A DNA stretch of 32,342 nt from Candidatus Korarchaeum sp. GTDB lineage: Archaea; Korarchaeota; Korarchaeia; Korarchaeales; Korarchaeaceae. Below the pieces are notes generated by a model. That model saw only the letters and a list, made by a program, of their open reading frames with translations, was not told the origin of the DNA and did no database searches. The DNA lies in assembly GCA_020833055.1 (NCBI GenBank), contig JAJHQZ010000011.1:1-32342 (forward strand), written 5' to 3'. Of this stretch, positions 30,878 to 32,342 are shown in pieces (position 1 is the stretch's first letter; each line of letters starts with the position of its first letter). Both the position numbers and the translations under genes were made by a program.

Positions 30878-32266
30878 CTAGCCCCTACCCTCCCTTCCCC
30901 TCTCCTTGATCCTCCTCAGCTCCATCATGTACTCCCTCTTGAGCCTCATATACACACCTTCCGGGATCTCCCCCCTCCTCCTCATCTCCTCCAGCTTCGA
31001 TATCTTCTCCCTTATCCTCCTAACCCTCTCATCAGATGGCTTCTTTTCCCTCCTGGCCCTGTATTTGAGCGAGAGGTAGAGCGTAGTGAGCCCGAATATT
31101 ACCGCTAAGGAGACGCTCGCTATCGTGACTATGTAGAGGGGATTCAGAGTCCTCTCCCACTTCGCTAAAGCCACCTTCGGCCTATCCATCAGTATTGGAT
31201 TGGATAGGAGCTCGGTCCCATCAGCATCCCCTCCCCATCCCTTGAATACGTAGACCCATGGGAACTCCTCTACCCTGCCCGTCTTGAGCTTAGCCCTCGC
31301 GTAGCTCCCAACATCGTACCATCCCGAGCCCTCCGCCTCCCCGAACTCTGATGCGACATTTAAATAGTACTGGACTCTGTACTCAGCCACATAAGAGCCA
31401 GGCTCCGCTCTAACTGAGATGGAAGTCGAGTTGCTCAAGCCCCTCCATCCCTTGAAGACGTATCTCCTCCCATCCTCAGTCCTCTGAGCATCAGCGGATA
31501 GGCTGTGAATACTCCCCTCCTCCCACTCGAAATCCCCTCCCCCAGGATAGGTCTTCCCATCAACGTAGACAGTCAATCCCGGTGGATCCGTCCTCACGCT
31601 CACTTTCAACGGACCTTTCGCGACTTCCACATCTATCCAATCGCTAGAGGATCCGGAGAAATCCTTATTCCCGCTCCAGAGAGCTCTGAACCTCCAAGTC
31701 CCGCTCACGTTAAGGAGGAGCGATTTAGAGAAGTTCCCATTCTCGACGATAAGAGTCAAGTTCCTCCTAGCTCCATCAGGACTCACTACTTCGAGGCTCA
31801 GATTAGCTCTCTCAGGTTTCATAGAGCCGAATATCGTGACCTCCTCCCCTACTCTCACTTCCCTCGGGGAGGCGTTCAATTGTATTTGGGAGACCCCTCT
31901 AGTTACATTTACTTTAACATCTTTACTCTTAGCTATTAAAGTGGTCCCACAATATAACTCGATCCTGAAAGCGTGAGTACCCACTCCCTCAGCTCTGAAG
32001 ACCCTCTTGATACCCAGCGGTCCGGGGGCTTTCAGGGGATCCCCGTATCCCTCCGCCGGATATCTAGCTACCTCCCCGCTCGGGTAAGTCCTGTAGATGA
32101 CCAGATGATACTCCTTGCAACCGACGTCCCTCCAGATTATGTTAAGCTCTATCTCCTCCCCAGCTCTAACGGATCCCTTGGATGCCCATACTATCAGATC
32201 CTCAGCTGAGGCCACTTGAGCAAATATCAAGAGCATCAAGAGTATCAGAGATTCCTCCCTTCTCAT
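30878..32266 (-). CDS. cell-surface protein with Ig-like and repeat domains, membrane anchor and SHOCT-like tail
   Basis: A signal peptide (MRREESLILLMLLIFAQVASA) is followed by extracellular beta-sandwich domains: about 22-125, then about 130-220 with a REVRVGEEVTIFGSM Ig-like start. A PEGA-like stretch (LKVSVRTDPPGLTVYVDG) comes next, then two repeats ending in YVFKGWRG and YVFKGWGG, as in bacterial surface repeat proteins. A transmembrane helix (YIVTIASVSLAVIFGLTTLYL, about 385-405) leads to a basic cytoplasmic tail carrying a SHOCT-like motif (ISKLEEMRRRGEIPEGVYMR). Several N-glycosylation sequons (NLS, NLT, NFS, NVS) are present. The start is ATG 32266, with a TATA box at 32287-32296. 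Function unknown; a structural or binding role at the envelope is inferred. Confidence 0.8.
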   Translation of the reverse strand: MRREESLILLMLLIFAQVASAEDLIVWASKGSVRAGEEIELNIIWRDVGCKEYHLVIYRTYPSGEVARYPAEGYGDPLKAPGPLGIKRVFRAEGVGTHAFRIELYCGTTLIAKSKDVKVNVTRGVSQIQLNASPREVRVGEEVTIFGSMKPERANLSLEVVSPDGARRNLTLIVENGNFSKSLLLNVSGTWRFRALWSGNKDFSGSSSDWIDVEVAKGPLKVSVRTDPPGLTVYVDGKTYPGGGDFEWEEGSIHSLSADAQRTEDGRRYVFKGWRGLSNSTSISVRAEPGSYVAEYRVQYYLNVASEFGEAEGSGWYDVGSYARAKLKTGRVEEFPWVYVFKGWGGDADGTELLSNPILMDRPKVALAKWERTLNPLYIVTIASVSLAVIFGLTTLYLSLKYRARREKKPSDERVRRIREKISKLEEMRRRGEIPEGVYMRLKREYMMELRRIKERGREGRG

Positions 32267-32286
32267 CTCTCGATCCGGGCTCTTGG

Positions 32287-32296
32287 ATATAATAAA
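32287..32296 (-). promoter_or_regulatory. TATA box of the surface-protein gene
   Basis: The minus strand reads TTTATTATAT, 21-30 bases before ATG 32266, giving a leaderless or short-leader transcript. Confidence 0.45.
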
Positions 32297-32342
32297 CGTT
32301 ACCTCAGCACAGCTAGTTGAATTAGGGGATCAGCTTTTTAAG

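Noticed and set aside
1-32342. CRISPR arrays, tRNA genes, insertion sequences and attachment sites
   Set aside because: I looked for regularly spaced repeats, tRNA T-loop/acceptor patterns, transposase motifs and long direct repeats, and found none by eye. Weak cases could have been missed.

Overview
The window looks like a chromosomal segment of a hyperthermophilic archaeon. Supporting signs are archaeal TATA boxes about 25 bases before start codons (many starts look leaderless), an archaeal-type RNase P RNA, a HerA/NurA pair, Lrp and COG2522-type regulators, bipartite lipoate ligase, heavy use of AGG/AGA and ATA codons, and frequent GTG/TTG starts. Gene content and style would fit a Korarchaeum-like lineage, but this is an inference from memory and was not tested by any search. 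I see no tRNA, CRISPR array, IS element or provirus. The only mobile element is an intein inside herA.

Layout: (1) 1-5.5 kb: the 3' part of an M20 peptidase, two small membrane-protein genes that appear frameshifted, an OB-fold protein with a degenerate AAA+-like domain, an archaeal-type ATPase preceded by a perfect 14-bp-arm palindrome, and a decayed secreted membrane-anchored protein. (2) 5.5-9.2 kb: an unknown gene plus lplA-lplB on the minus strand, then a ferritin-like gene, an Lrp regulator and a winged-helix regulator. (3) 9.2-15.5 kb: nurA, then herA with an intein splitting its P-loop, then a 2-isopropylmalate-synthase-like gene that has lost all four metal ligands, facing a malate/lactate dehydrogenase. 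(4) 15.6-19.3 kb: an Mth938-like protein, a minus-strand cluster (77-aa protein, frameshifted methyltransferase, TatC), a ferritin-encapsulin fusion and rnpB. (5) 19.3-25 kb: a COG2522-type regulator with a DUF438/hemerythrin/PAS sensor, then a winged-helix gene overlapping an AAA+ ATPase with a likely PD-(D/E)XK nuclease fold, then an MFS transporter. (6) 25.1-30 kb: an operon of SDR dehydrogenase, gcvPA, gcvPB and a COG3199 ATP-NAD-kinase-like gene. (7) 30.1-32.3 kb: two cell-surface proteins on the minus strand.

How the genes may work together: GcvPA/GcvPB (glycine decarboxylase) need a lipoylated H protein, which LplA/LplB could supply; H and T proteins are not in the window. Iron and redox handling is represented by the encapsulated ferritin, the free ferritin-like protein and the hemerythrin-domain sensor. 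HerA and NurA form a DNA-end-resection pair.

Most notable for follow-up are the encapsulin-ferritin fusion, the intein in the HerA P-loop with a degenerate homing-endonuclease motif, the metal-site-less LeuA paralogue, the AAA+/nuclease two-gene unit, the OB plus pseudo-AAA protein, and five apparent frameshifts that all have the sense of a single missing base.
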